38,549 nt of DNA from Candidatus Psychracetigena formicireducens. Lineage in GTDB: Bacteria > Coprothermobacterota > HKB111. The stretch lies in the NCBI GenBank assembly GCA_018725175.1, contig QLTX01000002.1, positions 1-38,549 on the forward strand. Direction: 5' to 3'. Below the pieces are notes generated by a model. It was not told the DNA's origin. It searched no databases and worked only from the letters and a program-made list of their open reading frames with translations. Position numbers and translations under genes: made by a program. Positions 7,796 to 16,738 of the stretch are shown here, piece after piece. Numbering within the stretch: the first letter of the stretch is position 1; each line of letters begins with the position of its first letter.

Positions 7796-9429
7796 TCTTC
7801 TTCAGCTATATACACCAGGGTGGCAGATAACAAAGTAAAAAAGAATACCAGTCCCGGAGCATCCCAGAGATTTTCTACCATACTATGGAGAAAAAATGCC
7901 AATAGGGTTATCAATGCTCCTATAGACAGCACTTTTTTACTGAAATAGTTACTGGTAGTTATAATAAAAAAACCATACCGGAATAGATATAGGAAAAGAC
8001 CGACAAAAGCTAAATATCCTAATATCCCGGTTTCTGCTAAAACTCTTAGATGAGAACTATCCACTGATATACCCTGAAAAAATCCGTGCTTAATAGCTGG
8101 TCCACCCCCAAAAGTGCCAGGACCGCTACCCAGTAATAGGTTAGCTTTTATATAATCTAAAGCCATCAGCCAGCGAAATAATCTTCCACCTCCCATAAGA
8201 CTTTTTTCCAGATATTCAGGAGAAAAAAGGAATAACATTCGGTAAACCAGAGAAGGCAGAATCAAAAAAGAAAGTAACCCGCCGATACCCAGCAGTATTA
8301 TTAAAAATGGTTCCACCAGGACACTTAATAACCCAATAGAAGCTCCCAGAGCCAGGAAGGCGCCACGGGAAAAAGTAAAGGATAAGGATAAGATTGTGGT
8401 AATAAATACCATAAACCAGAATATTTTGCTTAAATAATGTTTTTTAACCAGTAACAAAGAGATTGAGGTGCCTATCCCAAAAAGTAGGTAAGCTGCAAGA
8501 AAATTCGGACTACCAATTATGGAAAAGGCTCGTGTCCTTATTACTAAGGCTTCATAATCTATATCCACCCAGCCTGGAGGCATCTCTATTCCCAGGAAAT
8601 ACTGGGCAATGCCAATTATTCCTAAAAACATGCTGCTTAGAGCAATAGCAGAAAAGCTTACTTCTACACTACCGCTGGTTTTAAGAAAAACATAGGCGAT
8701 AAAGAAAAGGAGGGTGGGAAAAACTAGGCTGCGTACACCCTCAATATTGATGGAAAGTGGGTATGGTGATAATAAAGCGCTAAACCAGATTATTAGGTAA
8801 AAAAAGATTAAATAAAAAGCGAAAGGTGATAGTTTTACTTTATTTTTAAGGCCAACGGCTAATCCTAAAATCAGGAAAGAAACTAAAAATAATTCATCCC
8901 AGGCTCCCTTTAGAGGGGTAAAACGTCGGAAAAAGATGTCCAGGAATGGGAAAAAGGACCAGAAAATAATTACCATATTTCTCTTCAGGGTATCCCAGAA
9001 ATTCTCCAGGTTCCTAAATATCCAGCTGTTCTCAATATCCAGGCGAGGATAAGCCAGGTATAGGGAAAACAGTAATAGAGAAAACATTATTAAAAACAAA
9101 TACAAAATCAGTGGGATAGCAGTAATATAAATTAAAAGTAAAATTACCAAGGCTAGGAAAAGTGATATATACAATATAAGAAACCTTAAAGATATACTTA
9201 ACCAGGCTTCATAAAAATTATTCAGTAAAGTATATATGAACGAGTTTTCTATTACTGTTTTTATATAAGCAAAAACCCTGGAGATAAATGAGCCCGGTAT
9301 CAAATGAAGCAAAGGAAAGCCTGGTTTATTTTTCAACCAGTTTAGGATGAAACTTTCCTGGACTTTTTTTAGAACAAAACTATCTTCTAAAAATACTATT
9401 TTCTTTAAGTTGAATAAGTTCATTGCCAT
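7780..9429 (-). CDS. O-antigen ligase/Wzy-like polymerase membrane protein
   Basis: A 549-residue protein with about a dozen hydrophobic segments after a soluble N-terminal tail of some 70 residues. The central part carries the O-antigen ligase/polymerase domain: RTRAFSIIGSPNFLAAYLLF, then FTFSRGAFLALGAS, and a periplasmic loop region with GSGPGTFGGG and DSSHLRVLAETGILGYLAF. Such proteins join lipid-linked glycan repeats or transfer them to acceptors outside the membrane. Here it probably polymerises or transfers the wall glycan. Its start lies 50 bases inside the LCP gene with only a weak GGAT box; no good downstream start was found, so I accept the overlap (ATG at 9423 is also possible). 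Confidence 0.82.
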   Translation of the reverse strand: MAMNLFNLKKIVFLEDSFVLKKVQESFILNWLKNKPGFPLLHLIPGSFISRVFAYIKTVIENSFIYTLLNNFYEAWLSISLRFLILYISLFLALVILLLIYITAIPLILYLFLIMFSLLLFSLYLAYPRLDIENSWIFRNLENFWDTLKRNMVIIFWSFFPFLDIFFRRFTPLKGAWDELFLVSFLILGLAVGLKNKVKLSPFAFYLIFFYLIIWFSALLSPYPLSINIEGVRSLVFPTLLFFIAYVFLKTSGSVEVSFSAIALSSMFLGIIGIAQYFLGIEMPPGWVDIDYEALVIRTRAFSIIGSPNFLAAYLLFGIGTSISLLLVKKHYLSKIFWFMVFITTILSLSFTFSRGAFLALGASIGLLSVLVEPFLIILLGIGGLLSFLILPSLVYRMLFLFSPEYLEKSLMGGGRLFRWLMALDYIKANLLLGSGPGTFGGGPAIKHGFFQGISVDSSHLRVLAETGILGYLAFVGLFLYLFRYGFFIITTSNYFSKKVLSIGALITLLAFFLHSMVENLWDAPGLVFFFTLLSATLVYIAEEECPTS

Positions 9430-10279
9430 TTATAATCCAGTAACCAACCCCTCCAATTGCAGAAGGGTGGCCTGCGAGAGTAAGAAAATTCACCTTTTCT
9501 ATCTGGATATTTCTCAAGGATAATGCCACTGACACCAGATTTTTATAGGACAGATCAGTTTTTACATATTGGTAAAAAATTTGGGATAATGAACCAACCT
9601 GTAACAGCCTTTTTGGTTTTAATAACTCGTTTACAATAGCTTTGAATAAATCCTGTTGCACTTTTATCCTACCTATATCTCCCAGAGGATAATTTCGGTA
9701 ACGTATTATACCCAACGCCTGGTCACCATTAAGATTATAGGTTCCAGCAGGTACCAATATGGGTGGTACTGTTAAGGTATCCTTGAGTTCTCGGCCTACT
9801 GTATAATAAATTCCACCTAATTCGTCAACCAGCATCTTAAAACCATAAAAATCAGCTTCAAAATAATAGTCAATATCCACCTCCAGCAACTTAGAAACTG
9901 TGTCCATCAGTAAACTGATTCCCCCTAAAGAACGTGAATGGTTGATTTTTTGAACCCCATGTCCTTCTATCTCTACCCTGGTGTCCCTGGGAATAGAGAT
10001 AATATTCACTAATTCTTCCTTAATATTCAGGGAAACTAACAGAATAGCATCTGCTCGGGCAGGTTCTACCCCAAGCCTACTACCATTATTACCGGCAGAG
10101 TCCAGTCCACTTACCAGGATATTCAATACAGGGGGAATTTTCCCTTCTTCGTAAATGATTCCCGGCGACTTTAGGGAAAAGGAATTAACAACATTAATTA
10201 CTTCAAATAGATTATAAACAAATACTATTAGCAGGAATATAAGCAGTAAGTTTATTATTAGTTGTTTATTTAATTTCAA
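9380..10279 (-). CDS. LytR-CpsA-Psr (LCP) family wall-polymer ligase
   Basis: A 299-residue membrane-anchored LCP protein. Enzymes of this family transfer undecaprenyl-pyrophosphate-linked glycans to peptidoglycan. There is one membrane helix near residues 8-26, then the LCP domain with NILVSGLDS, ARADAILLVSLN, IPRDTRVEIEGHG (catalytic-site Arg/Asp) and RYRNYPLGDIGRIKVQQ. The usual RQQ is VQQ here. The start is TTG, supported by AGGGG 7 bases upstream, and overlaps murJ by 14 bases. Its place among tagO, wecB, murJ and csaB indicates that it attaches the polymer made by this cluster. Confidence 0.93.
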   Translation of the reverse strand: MKLNKQLIINLLLIFLLIVFVYNLFEVINVVNSFSLKSPGIIYEEGKIPPVLNILVSGLDSAGNNGSRLGVEPARADAILLVSLNIKEELVNIISIPRDTRVEIEGHGVQKINHSRSLGGISLLMDTVSKLLEVDIDYYFEADFYGFKMLVDELGGIYYTVGRELKDTLTVPPILVPAGTYNLNGDQALGIIRYRNYPLGDIGRIKVQQDLFKAIVNELLKPKRLLQVGSLSQIFYQYVKTDLSYKNLVSVALSLRNIQIEKVNFLTLAGHPSAIGGVGYWIINGNELIQLKENSIFRR

Positions 10280-11843
10280 TCTTTAACCCCTTTTTAATAA
10301 CCTGAAGGTAAGATATAAGCACTTCTGATTTTAACAGGTAGCTGGAGACAAAATAAACGGTGACACCAATCAAGATATTCCCCATTACTTCCAGCAAGCG
10401 AAAGCTCAGGGTAATATCCCCTTTGGGGAAGATAAGGTAGGGAGAAATAATAAGTAGGGCTATAACCATAAATCCACTACTTATAAACCCCTTGATTAAT
10501 TCTTTAAATCCTAACCTGATTCCCAAGCCTTTTAATCTCGGTCTTAGGAAGAGGATTAATAAAAATAGAAGTACGAAAGCCCCAATAGATGACCCCGCTG
10601 CTAAACCTAAAACACCAAAGTATCGGGAAAGAATATAATAGAGAATGATCTGAAGCAAGATGGTTAGGGCTCCAAGAAATGTAGGGACCCTTGGCTCTTT
10701 TAATGAATAGTAAGCCCTGATAAGCACTGAATTAGTACCATGTGCCCAAACCCCCAGACTGTAAACTTTTAATACTGAGGCAGTTATAAAAGCCGCAGAA
10801 GGAGTAAATTCTCCCCACTGAAATAGTAGTCTTACTATGGGATAACTAAGCATGAAAATTCCCACCGCTGAGGGTAAAAGGAAAAAAGAGGTATTTAATA
10901 CCCCCCAGGACAAATCTTTCTTTAATAACTGAAAGTCAGAGTTGGCTGCGCTTCGAGAAAGTGTAGGAAGCAGTACTGTAGATACTGCTAATCCAAACAG
11001 GGCGTAGGGAAGCTGGATAATCCTGGAAGCCACGCTAACAACAGTTATCGCCCCTACCTCCAGAGACGAAGCTATGGCCCTTTCAATGATTGGGTTCACC
11101 TGGTAAATGGTCAGTCCCAGAAGCACAGGGATACTGAGAATCATTGCTTTCTTTACTCCAGGATTTTGGAAGTTGATACTTGCTTTGAAATCATGTTTAA
11201 TCCTTAATAGTCCCCATCCTAAAAATAACCAGGTAACAATTGAACCCATAATCAACCCTATAGGGGCACTACTGATGCTAATGAGTGAAGTAAGTGAAAT
11301 AATTCCCAGCACAATAAAGCCATTAAAAATAGGGCCTGATAATGCTGGGGACTTAAAATCACCACGGCATTGCAGAGTAGCCATAAAACCGCCTGCTCCA
11401 ACCAGGAAAGGTATACCCACAGAAGCAATTCTAAGAAGGAAAATGGTTAACTCTTTAGCATCATCTGCCATTGAAGGTGCCAGAATATTGGTGATAAAAG
11501 GTGCAAAAATTATAGACAATATAGAGAAAACTGCTCCTGTTATAAATAAACCCAGGGTTAGAGTGTTAGAAAGGATGGAAAAGTTTTTGCCTTTTTCTCC
11601 AGAAAGTACCGGGACAAACGATGAAACTATAACTCCTCCAGTCAGAAAAGAGTTTAAAAGCAAGGGGAAGGTTAAAGCTACCATATAAGAATCAGTTATA
11701 TATGACTTTCCAAAATAATAGGTAACTACAACATCTCTAACATATCCAAAGATTCTTCCTAATACTATCCCCAACATTAGAATGGTACTATTTAAAGCCA
11801 ATGAGCTTCTTAGACTCTCACTCTTTTCTGAGATTAAGCTCAT
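10266..11843 (-). CDS. murJ: Lipid II flippase MurJ-family protein
   Basis: A 525-residue, roughly 14-helix MOP-superfamily membrane protein. The start ALNSTILMLGIVLGRIFGYV and the Arg/Asp-rich segment RDVVVTYYFGKSYITDSYMV are typical MurJ; further on are GLTIYQVNPIIERAIASSL and LFQWGEFTPSAA. MurJ translocates lipid II in peptidoglycan synthesis. Inside a secondary-polymer cluster it could instead serve that polymer's lipid-linked intermediate. There is only a weak ribosome binding site and a 3-base gap after the DUF4330 gene, so translation is probably coupled. Confidence 0.92.
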   Translation of the reverse strand: MSLISEKSESLRSSLALNSTILMLGIVLGRIFGYVRDVVVTYYFGKSYITDSYMVALTFPLLLNSFLTGGVIVSSFVPVLSGEKGKNFSILSNTLTLGLFITGAVFSILSIIFAPFITNILAPSMADDAKELTIFLLRIASVGIPFLVGAGGFMATLQCRGDFKSPALSGPIFNGFIVLGIISLTSLISISSAPIGLIMGSIVTWLFLGWGLLRIKHDFKASINFQNPGVKKAMILSIPVLLGLTIYQVNPIIERAIASSLEVGAITVVSVASRIIQLPYALFGLAVSTVLLPTLSRSAANSDFQLLKKDLSWGVLNTSFFLLPSAVGIFMLSYPIVRLLFQWGEFTPSAAFITASVLKVYSLGVWAHGTNSVLIRAYYSLKEPRVPTFLGALTILLQIILYYILSRYFGVLGLAAGSSIGAFVLLFLLILFLRPRLKGLGIRLGFKELIKGFISSGFMVIALLIISPYLIFPKGDITLSFRLLEVMGNILIGVTVYFVSSYLLKSEVLISYLQVIKKGLKIEIK

Positions 11844-11846
11844 AAT

Positions 11847-12311
11847 TTAGGGATGGGGATTTACTGAAAGAATGGTAACTTCTATTCTTCCCCGATTTGT
11901 TTCCAGAGGAACTCTGGCACCAGCCTTTATAGGAATTCGGTTATATACGAGAACCCCAGCAGGGGTAGGTACTATAATTCTGGCTTTAAATCTCAAGCTT
12001 TTCATAGTTGGATGCCTGCTCCAATGGATTTTACCATCAGCAGCGAAAACAGTCATAAAACTGTCTTCTACAGCTATCTCCACTATTTCCATAACCTCTC
12101 TACCGGTAGCATCAATAATTTTATCCCCTAAAGCAAAATTTTCCACTACTTCAGGAAACTGATGCAAGGATAGTGCTTCTACAATCTGAGGGGTAAAAGC
12201 AACATTTTCTACTGGAGGCTGGTAAAAAACCTTATAACCTCCCAAAGCTAACCCTATCAGTATAATCAGCACAATTACAGCATCCAGTAGGTTAAACTTT
12301 TTCTTGCTCAT
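11847..12311 (-). CDS. DUF4330-family membrane-anchored protein
   Basis: A 154-residue protein starting MSKKKFNLLDAVIVLIILIG, with one N-terminal membrane segment (about residues 8-26) and a beta-rich outer domain. It resembles the uncharacterised DUF4330 family, often found among wall-polymer genes. I chose ATG 12311 because AAGGAGAT lies about 9 bases upstream; a longer TTG start at 12335 would have no ribosome binding site. It overlaps the end of murA by 20 bases. Function is unknown; a role outside the membrane in polymer export or attachment is only inferred from position. Confidence 0.78.
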   Translation of the reverse strand: MSKKKFNLLDAVIVLIILIGLALGGYKVFYQPPVENVAFTPQIVEALSLHQFPEVVENFALGDKIIDATGREVMEIVEIAVEDSFMTVFAADGKIHWSRHPTMKSLRFKARIIVPTPAGVLVYNRIPIKAGARVPLETNRGRIEVTILSVNPHP

Positions 12312-13584
12312 TAGCCAACATCTCCTTATTAACAATTTGTGAGGTTATTTTCGCTCCTAAGTTACTAAATTTCTCAACCAGGTTTTCATAACCCCTGTGA
12401 ACGTGAAAATCATCCAGAATTTTGGTTTCCCCTTCTGCTACCAGCCCAGCCAGTATCAAAGAGCTACCAGCTCTAATATCCGTAGCTACAACTTCTGCTC
12501 CCTGTAATTTTTCCACCCCCCTGATGATTGCCTGTCTACCTTCAACAGTTACCTGGGCTCCCATTTTATTTAACTCTCTAAAGTGCTGCAGACGACTTTC
12601 AAACACTGTTTCCACCACTAATGAAACCCCCTCAGCTATTACCAGCAAGGAGGTCATCTGGGGCTGTAAATCTGTAGGGAAACCAGGAAAAGGTAAAGTT
12701 TTTATATTTGCTGCCTGAGGTCTTGATTTACCGATAACCCTTACCGTAGTAGCATTTTGCATTCTAACATCCGCTCCTACTTCGCCGAGCTTGTAAAGGA
12801 GAGGGTTGAGAAATTTTACTTCTACATCCTTAACCGTTATGTCCCCTCCGGTCATAGTAGAAGCAATTAAAAAAGTTCCCGCCTCCAGTGGGTCGGAAGG
12901 GATAGAAAACATGATGGGGTTGAATCTCCTGGGTCCTTTTATTTTAATGCTATGTGTTCCCACCCCATAAATATTAACTCCACTGGCTTTTAAAAAATTC
13001 CCCAGATCTACTACCTGCGGTTCCTGAGCAGCATTATCAATGGTAACTTCACCGGGTATTAAAGAAGCAAAAAGCATTAGATTTTCCGTAGCTCCTACAC
13101 TCGGGTAGTCAAGATATACTCTACCTGCTACTTTACCATCTACTTTAGCGTGGATTAATCCAGACGCCAGGTCAAATTTGACCCCTAACGCTTCCAAGCC
13201 CTTGATATGCAGATCAATCGGTCTTTGACCAATATTACATCCACCTGGGTAAGGCATAATCGCTTCACCTTCACGAGCTAACAGGGTGCCCAGCAAAAAA
13301 ATAGAACCTCTTAAGGAGGAAAAAATATTGTTTTCAATAGAAATATTCAATTTGGTAGGAACCTTGATGACTGCTTGATGTTTAGCTTTTTTAACTTTTA
13401 CCTTACAACCCAATTCTTCTAAAAGGGTTATCATAAACAAGGTATCCTGAACGAGAGGAAAATTATTTAGAACCCATTCGCCTTCTTTTAGTAAAACACC
13501 AGCTAAAATTGGCAAAGTAGTGTTTTTTGCTCCTGATGGCTTGACTATTCCGGAAAGTCTTGCTCCTCCCTGAACTCTAATCAC
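12292..13584 (-). CDS. murA: UDP-N-acetylglucosamine 1-carboxyvinyltransferase
   Basis: A 430-residue enolpyruvyl transferase that adds PEP to UDP-GlcNAc, the first committed step of peptidoglycan synthesis. KPSGAKNTTLPI at residues 15-26 holds the active-site Lys/Asn, and PGGCNIGQRPIDLH holds the catalytic, fosfomycin-targeted Cys (C116). It ends with a short charged tail. Many Bacillota carry two MurA enzymes; this copy lies in an envelope operon rather than with atp genes, so a second copy elsewhere would not be surprising. Four bases separate it from wecB. Confidence 0.96.
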   Translation of the reverse strand: MIRVQGGARLSGIVKPSGAKNTTLPILAGVLLKEGEWVLNNFPLVQDTLFMITLLEELGCKVKVKKAKHQAVIKVPTKLNISIENNIFSSLRGSIFLLGTLLAREGEAIMPYPGGCNIGQRPIDLHIKGLEALGVKFDLASGLIHAKVDGKVAGRVYLDYPSVGATENLMLFASLIPGEVTIDNAAQEPQVVDLGNFLKASGVNIYGVGTHSIKIKGPRRFNPIMFSIPSDPLEAGTFLIASTMTGGDITVKDVEVKFLNPLLYKLGEVGADVRMQNATTVRVIGKSRPQAANIKTLPFPGFPTDLQPQMTSLLVIAEGVSLVVETVFESRLQHFRELNKMGAQVTVEGRQAIIRGVEKLQGAEVVATDIRAGSSLILAGLVAEGETKILDDFHVHRGYENLVEKFSNLGAKITSQIVNKEMLANEQEKV

Positions 13585-13588
13585 CAGT

Positions 13589-14740
13589 TTATCCTCCTTC
13601 TGCTAAATAATTTTGCGGTTTCTCGGAACTTATTCCTAAAAACCATTGAATCCCTGCGACAATTCTTGATGAGGCAGTACCATCTCCAAAGGGATTATTA
13701 TTAATATTCACTATACTATCATAAGACATTTTATAAGCTTTTTCAATACTTTTTCTTATACCTTTCCTTTCTACCCCACTTACATTAATAAACCCGCTCT
13801 CCACACCTTCTGGTCTTTCGGTCACCCTTCTAACCAGAATTACCTGCTTTTTCAAATACGAGGATTCCTCTTGAATACCTCCTGAGTCGGTTACGATAAG
13901 TCGGGCATCACGCATTGCCCTTACAAAGTCCAGGTAACCGAGTGGCGAAATCAGGTTAACCCCGGGTAAGTCTCCAAATATTTCTAATGATAACTCTTTA
14001 ATTAAGGGGTTGGGATGAACTGGAAAAATCATTGACAAATCTGGGTTGCTAACTAAAAAATCTCTTACGCCCAGGAAAATTTCTCTCATAGGAGCTCCCC
14101 AGTTTTCTCTTCGGTGTACTTCCATAAGCAAATAATCGCTTTCCGGACAAAAAGATAACTTCCCATACGGACAATCCTGATTTTCTACCATTTTCAGAGC
14201 TTTAATAAGAGCATCAATAACTGTGTTTCCGGTTACCATAATGTTGTTATCGGAAACCCCTTCCTGGAGAAGGTTCTGTCTGGCAAGCATGGTCGGTGCA
14301 AAATGTAAATCAGTAACTACACTGGTTAAGGTTCTGTTCACCTCTTCTGGAAAAGGTTCTCTTCTATAATTACTTCTAAGTCCAGCCTCTACATGAGCTA
14401 CCGGTATTCTATTATAAAAGGAGGCTAAAGCACCGGAAAAAGTAGTGGTAGTATCACCGTGAACCATTACTATATCTGGATTTTCTCTTTCAATCACCTG
14501 GGTTAGTCCTCGCAAAGCCCGGATAGTAATATCAGAAAGTGTCTGATTTACTTCCATTATATCCAGGTCATAATCGGGTTTAATATTAAATACCTCCAGT
14601 ACCTGGTCCAGAAGTTCCCGATGTTGAGCGGTCACAGCAACTACCGGGAAAAAATCACCGGTTTCTCTCATTTTAAGAACTACAGGAGCCAATTTTATCG
14701 CTTCCGGCCTGGTACCAAAAACCAATAATATTTTAACCAA
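13589..14740 (-). CDS. wecB: UDP-N-acetylglucosamine 2-epimerase (non-hydrolysing)
   Basis: A 383-residue enzyme that interconverts UDP-GlcNAc and UDP-ManNAc, supplying ManNAc to the TagA-like transferase downstream. The sequence has FGTRPEAIKLAPV at the start, VHGDTTTTFSGALASFYNRI, HVEAGLRSN, VHRRENWG and TDSGGIQEESSYL, all family hallmarks. I prefer TTG 14740 ([12 protein letters not shown] follows) because GGAGG stands 7 bases upstream; the longer frame to 14767 adds residues not normally present and would run deeper into the tagO-like gene. Overlap with tagO is then 8 bases. Confidence 0.95.
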   Translation of the reverse strand: MVKILLVFGTRPEAIKLAPVVLKMRETGDFFPVVAVTAQHRELLDQVLEVFNIKPDYDLDIMEVNQTLSDITIRALRGLTQVIERENPDIVMVHGDTTTTFSGALASFYNRIPVAHVEAGLRSNYRREPFPEEVNRTLTSVVTDLHFAPTMLARQNLLQEGVSDNNIMVTGNTVIDALIKALKMVENQDCPYGKLSFCPESDYLLMEVHRRENWGAPMREIFLGVRDFLVSNPDLSMIFPVHPNPLIKELSLEIFGDLPGVNLISPLGYLDFVRAMRDARLIVTDSGGIQEESSYLKKQVILVRRVTERPEGVESGFINVSGVERKGIRKSIEKAYKMSYDSIVNINNNPFGDGTASSRIVAGIQWFLGISSEKPQNYLAEGG

Positions 14741-15692
14741 ACTGTCTTCCTCCAATGTAAACAGCAATTACAGCCAGGGCAATTGAGATACAATATAGTA
14801 TGACAACGGTTTGTGTGGGGGTTAATCCCAGGTCAAGAAGACGGTGGTGAATATGCCCTTTATCAGGTTGTGAAATAGGAACACCATTAATTTTACGCCG
14901 GATAATAGCATACAGTATATCAAAAAGCGGTATAGCTAACACTATTGCGTAAACTACTAATACCGAAATAGTTGTTCTTTTCAAAGCTCCCCAAACACTT
15001 AAAGCTCCTAATAAATACCCTAAGGTTAATGATCCGCTATCACCTAAAATTATTTTTGCCCGCGGGAAATTAAATAACAAAAATCCACTAACTGCTCCGG
15101 CAATAACCAGGCTAAGCAGGGAAACTTCGGTTAGCCCTCTTCCCTCGGCAAGAATGACAAAAGCAACACTGGATATAATAACTACTCCACCAGCCAGACC
15201 ATCTAATCCATCAATAAAATTAATAGCATTGGATATCCCGACTATCCATAAAATAGTTAAAATGTGCCTGAGACCATCCAGGTCTACATACCCCCAGGGA
15301 GTATTTATACCTTTAATAAGTACTCCGGAAAGCACCAAAATTAAAGCACCAATAAACTGTCCCAAAAACTTGTACTTTGCCCGAAAGGTAAATCTATCAT
15401 CAAGGATTCCAGTTAGCCAAATAACAGTTCCTCCCAGAAGAATTCCCATTAATTCCCTATTACCTGTGCCCATTAAGAATAAAGAAAATATGGCAATAAC
15501 CGGGAATAATAGAAGGCCTCCAGACCTGGGTATGGGTTTGATATGGTGTTTTCGAGCTGAGGGATAGTCTATAAGTTTAAATTTTTTTCCCAGATACAAA
15601 GAAAACGGGGTAAGTAAGGCTGAACAGAGAAAAGCTATAAAAAATACTCCAATAGTGTAGTTATTTTGTGCCAAAAAGCCTATCACCTGCAT
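14733..15692 (-). CDS. tagO: Undecaprenyl-phosphate GlcNAc-1-phosphate transferase (TagO/WecA family)
   Basis: A 319-residue multi-helix membrane enzyme that moves GlcNAc-1-phosphate from UDP-GlcNAc to undecaprenyl phosphate and so starts the wall polymer. Visible motifs are the DDR loop ([18 protein letters not shown]), [30 protein letters not shown] and the [10 protein letters not shown] motif of the UDP-sugar site. The start is uncertain: ATG 15692 has AGGAG immediately before it, too close; GTG 15686 and TTG 15674 have better-spaced boxes. All choices overlap the end of upp. It heads the envelope part of the run. Confidence 0.94.
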   Translation of the reverse strand: MQVIGFLAQNNYTIGVFFIAFLCSALLTPFSLYLGKKFKLIDYPSARKHHIKPIPRSGGLLLFPVIAIFSLFLMGTGNRELMGILLGGTVIWLTGILDDRFTFRAKYKFLGQFIGALILVLSGVLIKGINTPWGYVDLDGLRHILTILWIVGISNAINFIDGLDGLAGGVVIISSVAFVILAEGRGLTEVSLLSLVIAGAVSGFLLFNFPRAKIILGDSGSLTLGYLLGALSVWGALKRTTISVLVVYAIVLAIPLFDILYAIIRRKINGVPISQPDKGHIHHRLLDLGLTPTQTVVILYCISIALAVIAVYIGGRQFG

Positions 15693-16290
15693 CTCCTAAA
15701 CCTGGTAATATGTACCCTCTTTCATCAAGGCAGTCATCTACTGAGGCGGTATAAATATCCACGCCGGGATGAGCTTTATGTAAGTTTTTTATTCCTTCGG
15801 GAGCAGCTAATATACACACAAAACTAATTTTACGGGCACCCCTCTCTTTAATAAGCCTGATGGCTTCAATGGCTGACCCTCCAGTGGCTAACATAGGGTC
15901 AACTACAATAAAGAGCGAATCATTGATTATGGGAGGGGTCTTTACATAATAAGTGATCGGTTTTAGAGTTTGGTGGTCGCGGTAAACACCAACATGCCCT
16001 ACTTTAGCTGTAGGTAGCAATTTAAGTATGCCTTCAGCTAACACGGTTCCTGCCCTTAAAATCGGAACTACTACTATATCTTTAAGGTTTATATAGCAAC
16101 CTTTCATTTTTGAAAGTGGAGTATCTATCTCCACATCCTGGGTTTTTAAATCCCGGGTGAACTCATAAGTTAAAAATTGAGCTATTTCGGAAGTTAGTTC
16201 TCTAAACTCCTTGGAACCGGTATTTTTATCCCTTAAAATGGTAAGTTTATGTTGAACTACCGGATGGTTATTAATAAACACTCTACTCAT
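15661..16290 (-). CDS. upp: Uracil phosphoribosyltransferase
   Basis: A 209-residue enzyme that converts uracil and PRPP to UMP. The PRPP-binding loop [16 protein letters not shown] and the uracil-site tail [18 protein letters not shown] are intact, as are VPILRAG and the usual N-terminal [18 protein letters not shown] strong GAGGAGGGG ribosome binding site precedes the ATG, and rpiB ends one base before it. The rpiB-upp order is common in Bacillota. UMP feeds the UDP-sugars used by the downstream envelope genes. Confidence 0.97.
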   Translation of the reverse strand: MSRVFINNHPVVQHKLTILRDKNTGSKEFRELTSEIAQFLTYEFTRDLKTQDVEIDTPLSKMKGCYINLKDIVVVPILRAGTVLAEGILKLLPTAKVGHVGVYRDHQTLKPITYYVKTPPIINDSLFIVVDPMLATGGSAIEAIRLIKERGARKISFVCILAAPEGIKNLHKAHPGVDIYTASVDDCLDERGYILPGLGDAGDRLFGTK

Positions 16291-16291
16291 A

Positions 16292-16735
16292 TTATTCCCC
16301 CTCCTCTATATCAGTTATTTTGCACAACCTTAATTCGTGTCTTCCATACATAAAAGATGAAGACAACCAAACTTTAAGAATTTCCAAGGCGTAATCTTCA
16401 CCTATCATTCCTCCACTAAAACAGATAACATTGGTATTATTATGCTCTTTTGCTAAACGCGCGGAAAAAATATCATTAGCTACAAAGGACCTTATGCCTT
16501 TTACTTTATTAGAAGATATAGACATTCCTATGCCTGTCCAGCAAATTAACACTCCTGCTTCTGCTTCTCCGCGGGAAACTGTTAGGGCAACCACCCTGGC
16601 ATAATCAACATAATCTACTGGAGTATCAGAATGAGTTCCAAAATCAATTACCTGGTAACCCTCTGACTGAAGGTAAGACTTAATTTTTTCTTTCAGCTTT
16701 AATCCCTTGTGGTCTGCTCCTAAGGCAATAATCAT
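16292..16735 (-). CDS. rpiB: RpiB/LacAB-family sugar-phosphate isomerase, unusual active site
   Basis: A 147-residue RpiB-family protein; typical members interconvert ribose 5-phosphate and ribulose 5-phosphate. D8-H9 (GADHKG), the catalytic base C65 (VLICWTGIG), H98 (KEHNNTN) and the phosphate-site R132 and R136 (GRHELR) are present. Two positions are odd. The residue after C65, normally Gly in CGTG, is Trp66, and the conserved Arg of the family's G(A/G)R motif is Gly109 (CFSGGMIG). These may change the substrate or reduce activity. There is a 3-base gap to degV and a weak ribosome binding site, so translation is probably coupled. Confidence 0.88.
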   Translation of the reverse strand: MIIALGADHKGLKLKEKIKSYLQSEGYQVIDFGTHSDTPVDYVDYARVVALTVSRGEAEAGVLICWTGIGMSISSNKVKGIRSFVANDIFSARLAKEHNNTNVICFSGGMIGEDYALEILKVWLSSSFMYGRHELRLCKITDIEEGE

Positions 16736-16738
16736 TAC

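Noticed and set aside
11107-11688. A 193-codon plus-strand frame
   Set aside because: It lies antisense within murJ, has biased composition and no recognisable protein; an antisense shadow.
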